Shown here: positions 1 to 7,060 of the stretch, in pieces | Layout of the letters: every line of letters starts with the position of its first letter | How positions within the stretch are numbered: position 1 is the stretch's first letter | Assembly (NCBI GenBank): GCA_011043895.1 | Contig: DRBZ01000027.1 | Span: 1 to 12,655, forward strand | Length of the DNA: 12,655 nucleotides | Direction: 5' to 3' | Source of the DNA: Candidatus Cloacimonadota bacterium | Lineage (GTDB): Bacteria > Cloacimonadota > Cloacimonadia > JGIOTU-2 | Program-made: the position numbers and the translations under genes | Notes under the pieces: generated by a model | Told to the model about the DNA's origin: nothing | The model's database searches: none | Seen by the model: the letters and a program-made list of their open reading frames with translations, nothing else

Positions 1-56
1 ACAGCTTATTAAAATTGTTGTATTTAATAACTATAAAATTAACTAAAAAGTGGACT

Positions 57-235
57 ATGAAAATTAGAAACTGGGGATTGATCTATTCCCAACTTGATAT
101 CTTGTTTGAAGAAAGGATAAAACGAATTGACTAAAATTAAGATTACACAAAAATATGGACACTCTCGAAATAGCGTTGAATCTACAAGATTATAATCTTC
201 TTGGAAACTTATACCAGCATTTATCTGGAATTATA
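57..235 (+). pseudogene. Degenerate TPR region of a GGDEF protein, cut off by frame breaks
   Basis: Two short open stretches here look like broken TPR helices of the protein that continues at 201. Positions 57-131 read with the TPR-like phrase NWGLIYSQLD and stop at 132-134. Positions 131-235, in another frame, read IALNLQDYNLLGNLYQHLSG. Removing one base at about 233-235 joins the second stretch to the downstream frame and gives NLYQHLSGIYESMGQPEKAL, a natural TPR helix pair. The seen facts are the frames and stops. The TPR reading rests on resemblance to the usual TPR/coiled-coil/TM/GGDEF architecture. No signal peptide for this copy is visible, so the 5' end is either lost or lies before the window. 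A single-base sequencing error could explain the break at 233 but not the one near 130. Confidence 0.5.
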
Positions 236-1343
236 CGAATCAATGGGACAACCAGAGAAAGCACTCAATAGTTACAAATTATATAAGAATTACAACGACT
301 CGCTGTTTAATGAAAAAAATTCCTCCCTTATCAGCGAACTGCAAACAAAATATGAAACAGCAGAACTGGAGCGGGTAATCGCACAACTCAAACGGGAGAA
401 GGAAAAAAAGGAGTATCAGTTAGCAAGAAGCCTTCATATGAGAGCTATTTTGATAATACTCACCGTATCAATCGTCATTATACTGATAATTTTATATATC
501 ATGTATCAGATGAAGATAAGAGCCAACAAGAAGCTGGAAAAGTTTGCTAGATTCGATTATCTGACTCGGGTGTACAACAAACGTGCCATACAGGAAAACC
601 TCGACTATCATGTAAATTATTTTGAGCGTTCAAAAACTCCATTTGTCATTATGATCATCGATGTTGATAATCTGAAGTATATAAATGACCATTATGGTCA
701 TCCTGCTGGAGATTATGTATTACAGAAACTCACAACCTCTATTAGCAACACAATTCGAAAGCTGGATATAATTGGCAGATGGGGAGGAGATGAATTCATT
801 GTTATTCTACCATTTACAAAGCTTGCAGGCGCAAGGGTGCTTGGAGAAAAACTCAGAGAGGTCGTTGGGGAAGAAAAATTTATATATAATGGGAAAACCA
901 TTCAGGTATCTATAATCATTGGGTTAGCAGAATATAATGACAAGGAGTCTATGCAGAATGTCATCAATAAGGCAGATCAGGCTTTGCTAATTGGAAAAAA
1001 GATGGTAAGAACACAGTGGTCTCCTAAAAAACTTATACTCATAGTTCCACTGATTCCCCTGATTTTTATTCCAGAAGTAAAAGCACAGAGTAACGTGATT
1101 GATAGTTTTCGAGAAAATCTTGATAAAGCCCCTGCAGAAAAGCAATCGGAAATTCTTTATTCATTACCGGAGGAATACGAAAATATTGATAGAGGAAGAG
1201 CCATCATGTATGCAGTGCATACATCACGACTGGCACAGCAATGCAAGCAGGAGGAGTTGGTTCTGAAATGTAAGAAAAAGCTTGGGGGATTGTATTATTT
1301 TGAGAATGAGTACGATCTTTCAGTCCAAAGAAGATATCATTAA
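201..1343 (+). CDS. Truncated TPR-TM-GGDEF diguanylate cyclase fused in frame to the start of a second TPR protein
   Basis: The GGDEF domain makes c-di-GMP from two GTP at the inner membrane. Residues 1-40 are TPR-like, 41-78 are a charged coiled coil, 82-104 form one membrane helix, and about 115-268 are a complete GGDEF domain. The signature GGDEF is at 195-199, and an RxxD inhibitory site (RKLD, 186-189) lies exactly five residues before it, so this domain looks catalytically sound. The nominal start is TTG at 201 with no ribosome site, and the true N-terminus lies upstream across a frameshift near 233. From residue 268 the protein is odd: just where a GGDEF domain should end, it runs into a signal-peptide-like stretch (LILIVPLIPLIFIPEVKAQ, 278-296) and a new TPR-like start that stops abruptly at 380. 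I infer a gene remnant formed by recombination between tandem paralogues. Domain identity is secure, but whether a functional protein is made is doubtful. Confidence 0.7.
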   Translation: METYTSIYLELYESMGQPEKALNSYKLYKNYNDSLFNEKNSSLISELQTKYETAELERVIAQLKREKEKKEYQLARSLHMRAILIILTVSIVIILIILYIMYQMKIRANKKLEKFARFDYLTRVYNKRAIQENLDYHVNYFERSKTPFVIMIIDVDNLKYINDHYGHPAGDYVLQKLTTSISNTIRKLDIIGRWGGDEFIVILPFTKLAGARVLGEKLREVVGEEKFIYNGKTIQVSIIIGLAEYNDKESMQNVINKADQALLIGKKMVRTQWSPKKLILIVPLIPLIFIPEVKAQSNVIDSFRENLDKAPAEKQSEILYSLPEEYENIDRGRAIMYAVHTSRLAQQCKQEELVLKCKKKLGGLYYFENEYDLSVQRRYH

Positions 1344-1398
1344 GAGAGCTAATATTTCACATTATATCAGAAAAGAGGAGAAAAAATCCCGCGTTTGA
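1312..1398 (+). pseudogene. Out-of-frame C-terminal tail of a second GGDEF domain
   Basis: In a frame different from the preceding ORF, this stretch reads KEDIIKRANISHYIRKEE followed by KKSRV and a TGA at 1396-1398. That matches the usual last helix of GGDEF domains (KEDIIKRADxALYxAKxxGKNRV), although the usual Leu-Tyr is altered. It also aligns with the tail of the first copy at 945-1010 (NVINKADQALLIGKK). The signal peptide and TPR start at about 1002-1311 run straight into this tail. The middle of the second gene (remaining TPRs, coiled coil, membrane helix and most of the GGDEF domain) therefore appears deleted, with a frame change at the joint. The match is read by eye over 28 residues. 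Confidence 0.5.
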
Positions 1399-1415
1399 CT
1401 GAAAAACCAACAAAT

Positions 1416-1444
1416 TTGACAATGCGTGAGCAATAAGAATTTAC
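1416..1444 (+). promoter_or_regulatory. Candidate promoter for gcvT
   Basis: A perfect TTGACA lies at 1416-1421, about 80 bases before the gcvT start. The hexamer 17 bases further on (ATTTAC, 1439-1444) is a poor -10 box, so only the -35-like element is convincing. No glycine riboswitch core is recognisable in the 1344-1501 leader. Confidence 0.25.
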
Positions 1445-1501
1445 TACAACAAAAATAGTATGAATCAAGATTTTGATAATCTATTCTGAAAAGGAGATTC
1501 C

Positions 1502-2605
1502 ATGGTTAAGAGAACACCTTTTTATAACATTCACAAAAAGTTGAAAGCAAAGATAATCCCTTTTGCAGGATTTGAGATGCCCATTCAATATCCATACGGG
1601 ATTGTCCATGAACACAGGAAAGTCCGCGAATCAGTGGGAATGTTTGATCTCAGTCATATGGGTGAGTTTATTGTCAGAGGTCCGAATGCACTTGATTTCT
1701 TGCAAAAAACAACAGTTAATGATGTTTCTGAACTCGATGTAGGACAGGTCCAATATAGCAATATGTGCTATGCTGATGGTGGTATTGTCGATGACCTTCT
1801 TGTGTATCGAGATGAAGATTATTACTACCTTGTAGTCAATGCATCGAACATTGATAAGGATTATGATTGGCTGCACTCAAACCTTATTGAAGGAGTCACA
1901 CTGGATGATGTCAGCGATGAGACAGCACTCATCGGAGTGCAGGGCTCTCAATCAGAAGCAGTTGTGCAAAAGCTAATGAACGATAACCTCTCAGAACTAA
2001 AGTACTATCATTTCATACATACTGAGATCGATGGCACTCCGGTTATGCTTTCACGTACTGGTTATACAGGTGAAGACGGATTTGAAATCTATTTCACCGC
2101 ACTTGATTATGCTGAAGAGATATGGGAGAAAGTCGCTGAAGCTGGGCAGGAATTTGCTATTGAGCCAATTGGACTTGGCGCACGAGACACACTTCGGCTT
2201 GAGATGAAATATCCCCTTTATGGAAATGATATTGATAAAGATACAAACCCTCTGGAAGCCGGTTTGCGCTGGGTTGTGAAATTTGATAAAGGTGATTTTA
2301 TTGGAAAAGAAGCGTTGGAGAAAGTCAAAGCAGAGAAAATTCAAAGAAAGCTGGTTCCTTTTGTTATGGATGGGAAGGGTATACCACGCCCTCACTATAA
2401 GATATTCAACGATGGTCAAGAAATCGGAGAAGTACGCAGCGGAACGATGTCACCAAGTCTCGGAATCGGCATAGGAACCGGTTATGTACACCGTAACTTC
2501 ATGAAATCCGGCACTCAGATAGAAATTGAGATTCGTGATAAAATGTATCCGGCTACAATTATCAAACCTCCCTTCTACAAAGAAGGAACGGTGAAAAGTA
2601 ACTGA
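1502..2605 (+). CDS. gcvT: Glycine cleavage system T protein (aminomethyltransferase)
   Basis: GcvT (EC 2.1.2.10) takes the aminomethyl group from the lipoyl arm of GcvH, passes the one-carbon unit to tetrahydrofolate to give 5,10-methylene-THF, and releases ammonia. It acts in the cytosol. The protein is full length for the family (367 residues). The start region FAGFEMPIQY (21-30) is typical. GGIVDDLLVYR (93-103) carries the conserved Asp that orients the folate. SRTGYTGEDGFEIY (184-197) and GLGARDTLRLEMKYPLYGND (224-243) are family blocks, and the C-terminal barrel domain ends in IKPPFYKEG. ATG at 1502 follows AAGGAG (1491-1496) at good spacing. GcvH lies 220 bp downstream on the same strand. 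GcvP and the dihydrolipoyl dehydrogenase are not in the window. No frame problems or missing key residues were seen. Confidence 0.96.
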   Translation: MVKRTPFYNIHKKLKAKIIPFAGFEMPIQYPYGIVHEHRKVRESVGMFDLSHMGEFIVRGPNALDFLQKTTVNDVSELDVGQVQYSNMCYADGGIVDDLLVYRDEDYYYLVVNASNIDKDYDWLHSNLIEGVTLDDVSDETALIGVQGSQSEAVVQKLMNDNLSELKYYHFIHTEIDGTPVMLSRTGYTGEDGFEIYFTALDYAEEIWEKVAEAGQEFAIEPIGLGARDTLRLEMKYPLYGNDIDKDTNPLEAGLRWVVKFDKGDFIGKEALEKVKAEKIQRKLVPFVMDGKGIPRPHYKIFNDGQEIGEVRSGTMSPSLGIGIGTGYVHRNFMKSGTQIEIEIRDKMYPATIIKPPFYKEGTVKSN

Positions 2606-2747
2606 GGATTTTGAATTAACAGTTTAAGGATTCAGATTTGTAGTTTTATTGAGATTCATTATTCTGACTTCTTTGATTATATTGTAGTTTGATTAATATA
2701 CTTATTATATTTGATTTCAAAAAATCCAGGTATTATTCGCATTATTA

Positions 2748-2820
2748 TTGACATAATTTTCGATGCCCATTTTTCAAGCTACTAAAATAAATACTAGGAA
2801 ATAATTCCTTTTACAAGGAG
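2748..2820 (+). promoter_or_regulatory. Candidate promoter and strong ribosome site for gcvH
   Basis: The 2606-2825 spacer is very AT-rich and holds no gene that I can see. It contains a perfect TTGACA (2748-2753), but the hexamer 17 bases later (TTTTCA) is a poor -10, so the promoter call is weak. A small hairpin (AGGAA, loop ATAA, TTCCT; 2796-2809) sits just before AAGGAG at 2815-2820. That AAGGAG is only two bases from the first ATG (2823) and five from the second (2826), which favours the second as the real start. No terminator is visible after gcvT, so read-through from gcvT remains possible. Confidence 0.3.
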
Positions 2821-2825
2821 CTATG

Positions 2826-3203
2826 ATGGTCAAAGAAGATCTTTTATATACAGAGACTCATGAATGGATAAAAATCGATGGAAAGGTCGCAACAGTGGGT
2901 ATCACAGATTACGCACAAAAAGAGCTTGGCGATATCGTATATGTAGAACTTCCAGAAGTGGACAACGAGCTTTCTGCAGGTGATGTACTTGCAACAGTAG
3001 AAGCCGTAAAAGCAGTTGAAGAGATCTATATGCCCATTGACGGTATTGTTGTTGAAGTGAATGAACAGCTTGATGATGCATCCGATCTTATGAATTCAAA
3101 CCCCTATGATGACGGCTGGATTGCAAAATTCGAAATCGCAAGTGAAGACGAACTCGAGGGCTTACTCGATGCAAATGAATATAAAAAGTTAATAGGTGAA
3201 TAA
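2826..3203 (+). CDS. gcvH: Glycine cleavage system H protein (lipoyl carrier)
   Basis: GcvH is the small cytosolic protein whose lipoyl-lysine arm shuttles the aminomethyl intermediate between GcvP and GcvT. From the preferred ATG it has 125 residues, the usual size. The start EDLLYTETHEWI is the classic H-protein opening. The lipoylation site lies in ATVEAVKAVEEIYMPIDG, with the acceptor Lys at about residue 62, in the usual hairpin. The C-terminal part NPYDDGWIAKFEI is also typical. Two adjacent ATGs exist (2823 and 2826). AAGGAG at 2815-2820 is too close to the first, so 2826 was chosen; the difference is one residue. The gene ends 26 bases before a strong terminator stem. Lipoylation would need LipA/LipB or LplA encoded elsewhere. 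Confidence 0.95.
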   Translation: MVKEDLLYTETHEWIKIDGKVATVGITDYAQKELGDIVYVELPEVDNELSAGDVLATVEAVKAVEEIYMPIDGIVVEVNEQLDDASDLMNSNPYDDGWIAKFEIASEDELEGLLDANEYKKLIGE

Positions 3204-3228
3204 CTAATTATTTTCCCCCTTACACTTG

Positions 3229-3269
3229 AGAAGACTCTTCGTTCCCCCCTATGAAGGGTCTTCTTTTTT
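3229..3269 (+). terminator. Rho-independent terminator after gcvH
   Basis: AGAAGACTCTT (3229-3239) pairs with AAGGGTCTTCT (3254-3264) to make an 11-bp stem with one G-U pair in the plus-strand RNA, around a 14-base loop. It runs into TTTTTT. The minus direction has no U-run, so it mainly serves gcvH. The T-tract abuts the stop codon of the convergent transporter gene (3268-3270). Confidence 0.9.
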
Positions 3270-4515
3270 ATTTCTTTTTCTCTGCAACTTTTACAAACGA
3301 ATATCCCATCCCAACTAAACATCCGGTGATTGCGAGTCCAATTCCTACCCCGAATTTATCAGAAAAAAAACCAAGTATCGGTGAAAGTATTGCGATGTAA
3401 ATTGTTTTTAATTGTGTTTCGACAGAAAGTCCCGTTGCCATTATCTTCGCATTAATATTTTCTGAAATGAAGCCGACATTCATCGGTCTACGTAAATTCT
3501 GTAGTGCATAGAGAACTATAAATAGGATTATTGCTATTATTCTTACATCAAAATTTGTTGCAACACCCGCTATGATGACAGCGCTTACACCAATTATATA
3601 GCTTCCGTTTATTGCATGAGTAACTGATTTGAATCGAAGCGTAAATTCTTGAGCCTGTCTAGAGGAATAAGCTGAAATTAGATATATTAAAAAATAGGTA
3701 ATCGCAATGATTATAGTACTGCGCTTTTCTCCGAGACTTATAAAAATTGGCAGGGCTAGCGCAAATGAATTTAGTATCGGCTGCAAGTAATCTTTCACAG
3801 ATTTGAACAACCCATCAAAACTTGCAGAATTAAAAAAAGCTCTCAGTAGCATGGGATTTTTGAACATGGTGATGAAATTTGAAACCGTAATTCTCAGGTT
3901 TCTTACCACGCTTTTCAAGAAGGAAGTCTTCTCGATTTTAGAGACTTCCCCGTTAAGTTCATCTGGATATGATATCATAAGGAGCAAGCCGAGAATATAG
4001 GGAATGACGGAAGCTATAAATACTATCTTATACTGTTCAGAAAAAAATACTAATAATCCAGCTATCAGTGCTGAGATAGCAGAGCCAAGCTTCGATGCTC
4101 CTCGCGTATGCCCATAATAAGCCACTTTCATATTCAGATCATCATGAATGGTTAGATAGTCCAGTATCATAGCTTTATGAGTCCCAGAGCGAAAAGCTTC
4201 TCCACAGGCAAAAAGGATCATAGCAAGTGCATAAAATCCGAAACCTGGTAAAAAATAAAATATGAGAAATGATATAATATAGGATGAAAAAGCCAGAATC
4301 ATGGAGAGTTTTCTTCCATAACTGTCCGCAAAAAAACCTGTAGGAATTTCTAGTATTCCAGTTGCAATCTCGCGAATTGAAAAAAGGAGTCCAATCTGCA
4401 GGAACGAGAAACCGACTGATCGAAAGAACAAAATGATAAATGGATCAAAAAATCGCAGGTTTTTCAGGAAACCATACCAGCAAAATTTATAATATTGTAG
4501 ATCTTTGTTGATCAT
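3268..4515 (-). CDS. Major facilitator superfamily transporter, substrate unknown
   Basis: This is a 415-residue inner-membrane protein with about 12 hydrophobic helices, the normal MFS size. The loop between helices 2 and 3 carries the family signature in the form IPTGFFADSYGRK (57-69), i.e. G-x3-D-x2-G-R-K. A charged central loop around 185-200 separates the two six-helix halves. The hydrophobic C-terminal half ends in VAEKKK. The substrate cannot be told from sequence; drug, sugar or metabolite export are all possible. It is the last gene of the folP-cdaA-coaE unit, starting 15 bases after the coaE stop. The ATG at 4515 has no recognisable Shine-Dalgarno sequence in the bases before it, which suggests translation coupled to coaE or weak expression. 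Confidence 0.85.
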   Translation of the reverse strand: MINKDLQYYKFCWYGFLKNLRFFDPFIILFFRSVGFSFLQIGLLFSIREIATGILEIPTGFFADSYGRKLSMILAFSSYIISFLIFYFLPGFGFYALAMILFACGEAFRSGTHKAMILDYLTIHDDLNMKVAYYGHTRGASKLGSAISALIAGLLVFFSEQYKIVFIASVIPYILGLLLMISYPDELNGEVSKIEKTSFLKSVVRNLRITVSNFITMFKNPMLLRAFFNSASFDGLFKSVKDYLQPILNSFALALPIFISLGEKRSTIIIAITYFLIYLISAYSSRQAQEFTLRFKSVTHAINGSYIIGVSAVIIAGVATNFDVRIIAIILFIVLYALQNLRRPMNVGFISENINAKIMATGLSVETQLKTIYIAILSPILGFFSDKFGVGIGLAITGCLVGMGYSFVKVAEKKK

Positions 4516-4530
4516 ATCAAGTGGATTAAT

Positions 4531-5106
4531 TTATTGTGTTATTTGCTCCCAAACAAAGTTCATTTTTTTTTGCAACTGATCCATAGTACCATTGTTCTCA
4601 ATTACAAAGTTGACATCCTGGGAAAAAGGTTCTTGTGCATGGATTCGCTCGTAAGCCTCCTGGCAAGATAATCCCTTGCATTTTTGAAGACGCACAGCTC
4701 GAACTTCTTCTCTCGCATCTACCAAGATAACATAGTCACATAACTCGTTCATATTCCATTGAAAAAGAAGTGCGGCATCTATCACTACAAATTTAGCATC
4801 AGATTGTTCAATTTGCTCGAAAATTTCTGTTATAAGTTCGGGATGGACAATTGCATTAAGAATCCGAAGTTTTTTCTTATCTTCAAACACCATCTTCCCA
4901 AGTACTTTTCTGTCTATAGCTCCATCGTTGAGAATCTCATCACCAAATGCCTGTACAAGTTTTTGTATAATATTCTTTCTTTCCAGAATCTTATGTCCGA
5001 TAGTATCAGCAACAATCACTGGAACTTGCTTCTTTCTGAAAAAATCTGCAACTGTGGACTTACCCGATGCAATCCCTCCGGTTATACCAATAATTTTCTT
5101 ATTCAA
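4531..5106 (-). CDS. coaE: Dephospho-CoA kinase
   Basis: CoaE (EC 2.7.1.24) phosphorylates the ribose 3'-OH of dephospho-CoA with ATP, the last step of coenzyme A synthesis, in the cytosol. The protein has 191 residues, a normal length. The Walker A loop GGIASGKS is at 10-17, the acid in VADTIGHKIL is D34, GAIDRKVLG is at 62-70, VHPEL is at 87-91, and VIDAALLF lies before the LID region. The LID motif usually reads RLxxRxxLSxEEAxxRIxxQ. Here it is RLQKCKGLSCQEAYERIHAQ (139-158), so the second Arg is Cys143. The start is TTG at 5106: no ATG lies between it and the P-loop, and it overlaps the last 8 bases of cdaA with GGAGG just upstream inside cdaA. This suggests translational coupling. Function is secure from the whole pattern. 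Confidence 0.93.
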   Translation of the reverse strand: MNKKIIGITGGIASGKSTVADFFRKKQVPVIVADTIGHKILERKNIIQKLVQAFGDEILNDGAIDRKVLGKMVFEDKKKLRILNAIVHPELITEIFEQIEQSDAKFVVIDAALLFQWNMNELCDYVILVDAREEVRAVRLQKCKGLSCQEAYERIHAQEPFSQDVNFVIENNGTMDQLQKKMNFVWEQITQ

Positions 5107-5842
5107 ATTCCTCCATCAGTGTTTGAGTAAGAATATCGATTGACACATTTGATTTCATGGTTCCGTTCTTGGCTGTTGAGATCTTGCCTGTTTCTTCAGA
5201 AACTACTATAACAAAAGCATCAGTTTGCTCTGATATGCCAATAGCTGCCTGGTGACGGGTTCCATATCTCTGCACATACTTTGTCTGTGTAGTCAGAGGT
5301 AATATTACTTTGGTAGCTACAATTCTATTATCTTTGATGACCATTGCTCCATCATGAAGCACTGTTCTCTTGTTGAAAATTGTTAAAATGAGTTTCTCTG
5401 AGATCTCGGCATCTATCACTTCTCCAGTCACGATATAGTCATCAAGACCAACCTTTTCGACCAGCACGAAGATCCCGCCGATCTTATTATAGGACATTGT
5501 TCGAATAGCATTTAGTAGTTCGGTGAAACGTAATTCGGATTTCTGGGGAAAAAGTGACCGCATAAAAGGTTTTTGTCCAAATTTTATAAGCGCTGAGCGA
5601 ATTTCCGGTTGAAATAATACGACAAGTGCAATTGCCCAGATATCTCTTATAATACGTACCACGGAGCCAAGAAGTGTAAGATTTAGCAATTCAGAAATAA
5701 AATAAATTATGACAATAAGAATCAGTCCCCAGAGTATCTGGTAAGTTTTAGAACCATGCACAAGCAAGATTATCCTATAAAGGATATAAGTAACAATCAA
5801 AATATCTAGAACGTCGAGAATGTTCGGAACCAGAAAACTCAT
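5099..5842 (-). CDS. cdaA: Membrane diadenylate cyclase (CdaA/DacA type)
   Basis: CdaA joins two ATP into c-di-AMP, a second messenger for osmotic, potassium and cell-wall control. Residues 8-28, 35-55 and 58-77 are hydrophobic and give the three-helix membrane anchor. The linker carries the family block VVLFQPEIRSAL (74-85). The DAC domain follows, with LHDGAMVI (DGA at 164-166) and GTRHQAAIGISEQTDA. The second active-site motif is normally Arg-His-Arg but reads RHQ (196-198) here, with CAG at the third codon. The acidic SEETGKIS block (215-222) is present. The length of 247 is slightly shorter than typical Firmicutes CdaA. The ATG overlaps the folP stop by one base (TGATG). The regulator CdaR and GlmM, often next to cdaA, are absent; coaE follows instead. 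The family is certain, but activity with RHQ is not proven by sequence. Confidence 0.93.
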   Translation of the reverse strand: MSFLVPNILDVLDILIVTYILYRIILLVHGSKTYQILWGLILIVIIYFISELLNLTLLGSVVRIIRDIWAIALVVLFQPEIRSALIKFGQKPFMRSLFPQKSELRFTELLNAIRTMSYNKIGGIFVLVEKVGLDDYIVTGEVIDAEISEKLILTIFNKRTVLHDGAMVIKDNRIVATKVILPLTTQTKYVQRYGTRHQAAIGISEQTDAFVIVVSEETGKISTAKNGTMKSNVSIDILTQTLMEEFE

Positions 5843-7044
5843 CAGTGTATAACCTTTATTACATCAATGATCTGTGCAAGTTTTTTATGTTCTGCAACTT
5901 CATGAACTCGTAAAATATTTGCTCCCTGAGTAATTGCATACGCATGAGCGCCGAGAGTTCCTTCCAGTCTGTCATCTTTCTCAGATTTCAGCAACCATCC
6001 TATGAAGCTTTTATTTGAACACCCTACAAGAACAGGAGCATCAAGACATTTGAATTCCGCTAATTTATGAAGAATGGCGACATTATCCTCAACTCTTTTT
6101 CCGAATCCAATTCCCGGATCAACAATGATTTGATTTTGAGAAATACCTGATTTTTTTGCGATTGAAATAGAATCACCGAGATAGGTTAGTATCTCCTCAA
6201 CAACATCATCATAGGTGGGATCTACCTGCATATCCTGTGGTGTGCCTTTGATATGCATAACAACTATGCCGACATCATTATATTCTGCAATGGTTTTTGC
6301 CATATTAGGATCAAAATGCAAACCACTTATATCATTTACAATATGAGCACCTTCGTCCAAAGCAGCTCTGGCGACATCAGCTTTAGAGGTATCGATTGAG
6401 AGGGGTATATCAAACCTCTGCCTGGCTTTTTTGATAATAGGAATGACGCGATCTATCTCTTGTTCAACATTAATTTTTTCTGCAAATGGGCGGGTTGATT
6501 CACCGCCAATATCGATGATATCTGCTCCTTCATTCACCATTCTTTCGATCCGAAGTAACGCAGTATCTATTGAATTATATCTTCCCCCATCATAAAAGGA
6601 ATCTGGAGTCGCATTAAGAATTCCCATAATATGTGTTCTGTCGAATTTCAGTGTGTATTCACCAGCTTGCAAAGAATAAGGGATTTTTTTTGTATGTATC
6701 TCAAGTAATTTCTCAATTCGCTTTCTTATTTCAGGAATTTCAAATATATCCTGAAAAGATAGTTTTTGTAAAAGACTATTGATTTGCTTCAAATTACCCA
6801 TGACTATTACATCAGTGCGCTCTACTGTACCATTGACCACACCTCTACAAACTGCAGCATCACCTCCCAAACTGAGCATATCCTGTTTGATAATATTTGC
6901 AGCTCCCAGTTTTATATTTTTCAGCTTCAAAGCAACACAATGTGATTTCATATACATTGATTCTATTCCCCGTGATGTAACACCTATACGTTTTAATTCT
7001 GCAATGCAGTCATCAGCTTTTCTTATTGTGAGGATTCTATCCAT
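5842..7044 (-). CDS. folP: Dihydropteroate synthase with N-terminal extension
   Basis: FolP (EC 2.5.1.15) condenses 6-hydroxymethyl-dihydropterin diphosphate with p-aminobenzoate to dihydropteroate in folate synthesis and is the sulfonamide target. The protein has 400 residues, about 120 more than E. coli FolP. The extra N-terminal part (1-125, with KQDMLSLGGDAAVCRG at 53-68) resembles the extension I recall from other long bacterial DHPS proteins. The TIM-barrel domain has all motifs: MGILNATPDSFYDGG (140-154), DIIDIGGESTRP (175-186), SIDTSKADVARAAL (216-229), NDISGL (237-242), MHIKGTPQDMQ (263-273), DPGIGFGK (309-316), and RVHEVAEHK near the end. The phosphate-binding loop, usually SRKSFIG, reads SNKSFIG (343-349): the Lys is kept but Arg is Asn. 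ATG at 7044 follows a modest TAGGA. It is the first gene of the cdaA-coaE-MFS unit. Confidence 0.95.
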   Translation of the reverse strand: MDRILTIRKADDCIAELKRIGVTSRGIESMYMKSHCVALKLKNIKLGAANIIKQDMLSLGGDAAVCRGVVNGTVERTDVIVMGNLKQINSLLQKLSFQDIFEIPEIRKRIEKLLEIHTKKIPYSLQAGEYTLKFDRTHIMGILNATPDSFYDGGRYNSIDTALLRIERMVNEGADIIDIGGESTRPFAEKINVEQEIDRVIPIIKKARQRFDIPLSIDTSKADVARAALDEGAHIVNDISGLHFDPNMAKTIAEYNDVGIVVMHIKGTPQDMQVDPTYDDVVEEILTYLGDSISIAKKSGISQNQIIVDPGIGFGKRVEDNVAILHKLAEFKCLDAPVLVGCSNKSFIGWLLKSEKDDRLEGTLGAHAYAITQGANILRVHEVAEHKKLAQIIDVIKVIH

Positions 7045-7060
7045 ATTTATTCCTATAAAT

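Noticed and set aside
713..901. Minus-strand ORF opposite the GGDEF domain
   Set aside because: It is antisense to the GGDEF-encoding strand, has no family features, and reads as a shadow of the plus-strand codons.
1344..1501. Glycine riboswitch before gcvT
   Set aside because: The leader lacks the recognisable glycine-aptamer core and paired stems, and part of it is a GGDEF gene remnant.
2051..2419. Minus-strand 122-codon ORF inside gcvT
   Set aside because: It lies wholly within the well-conserved gcvT reading frame and its translation has no recognisable motif.
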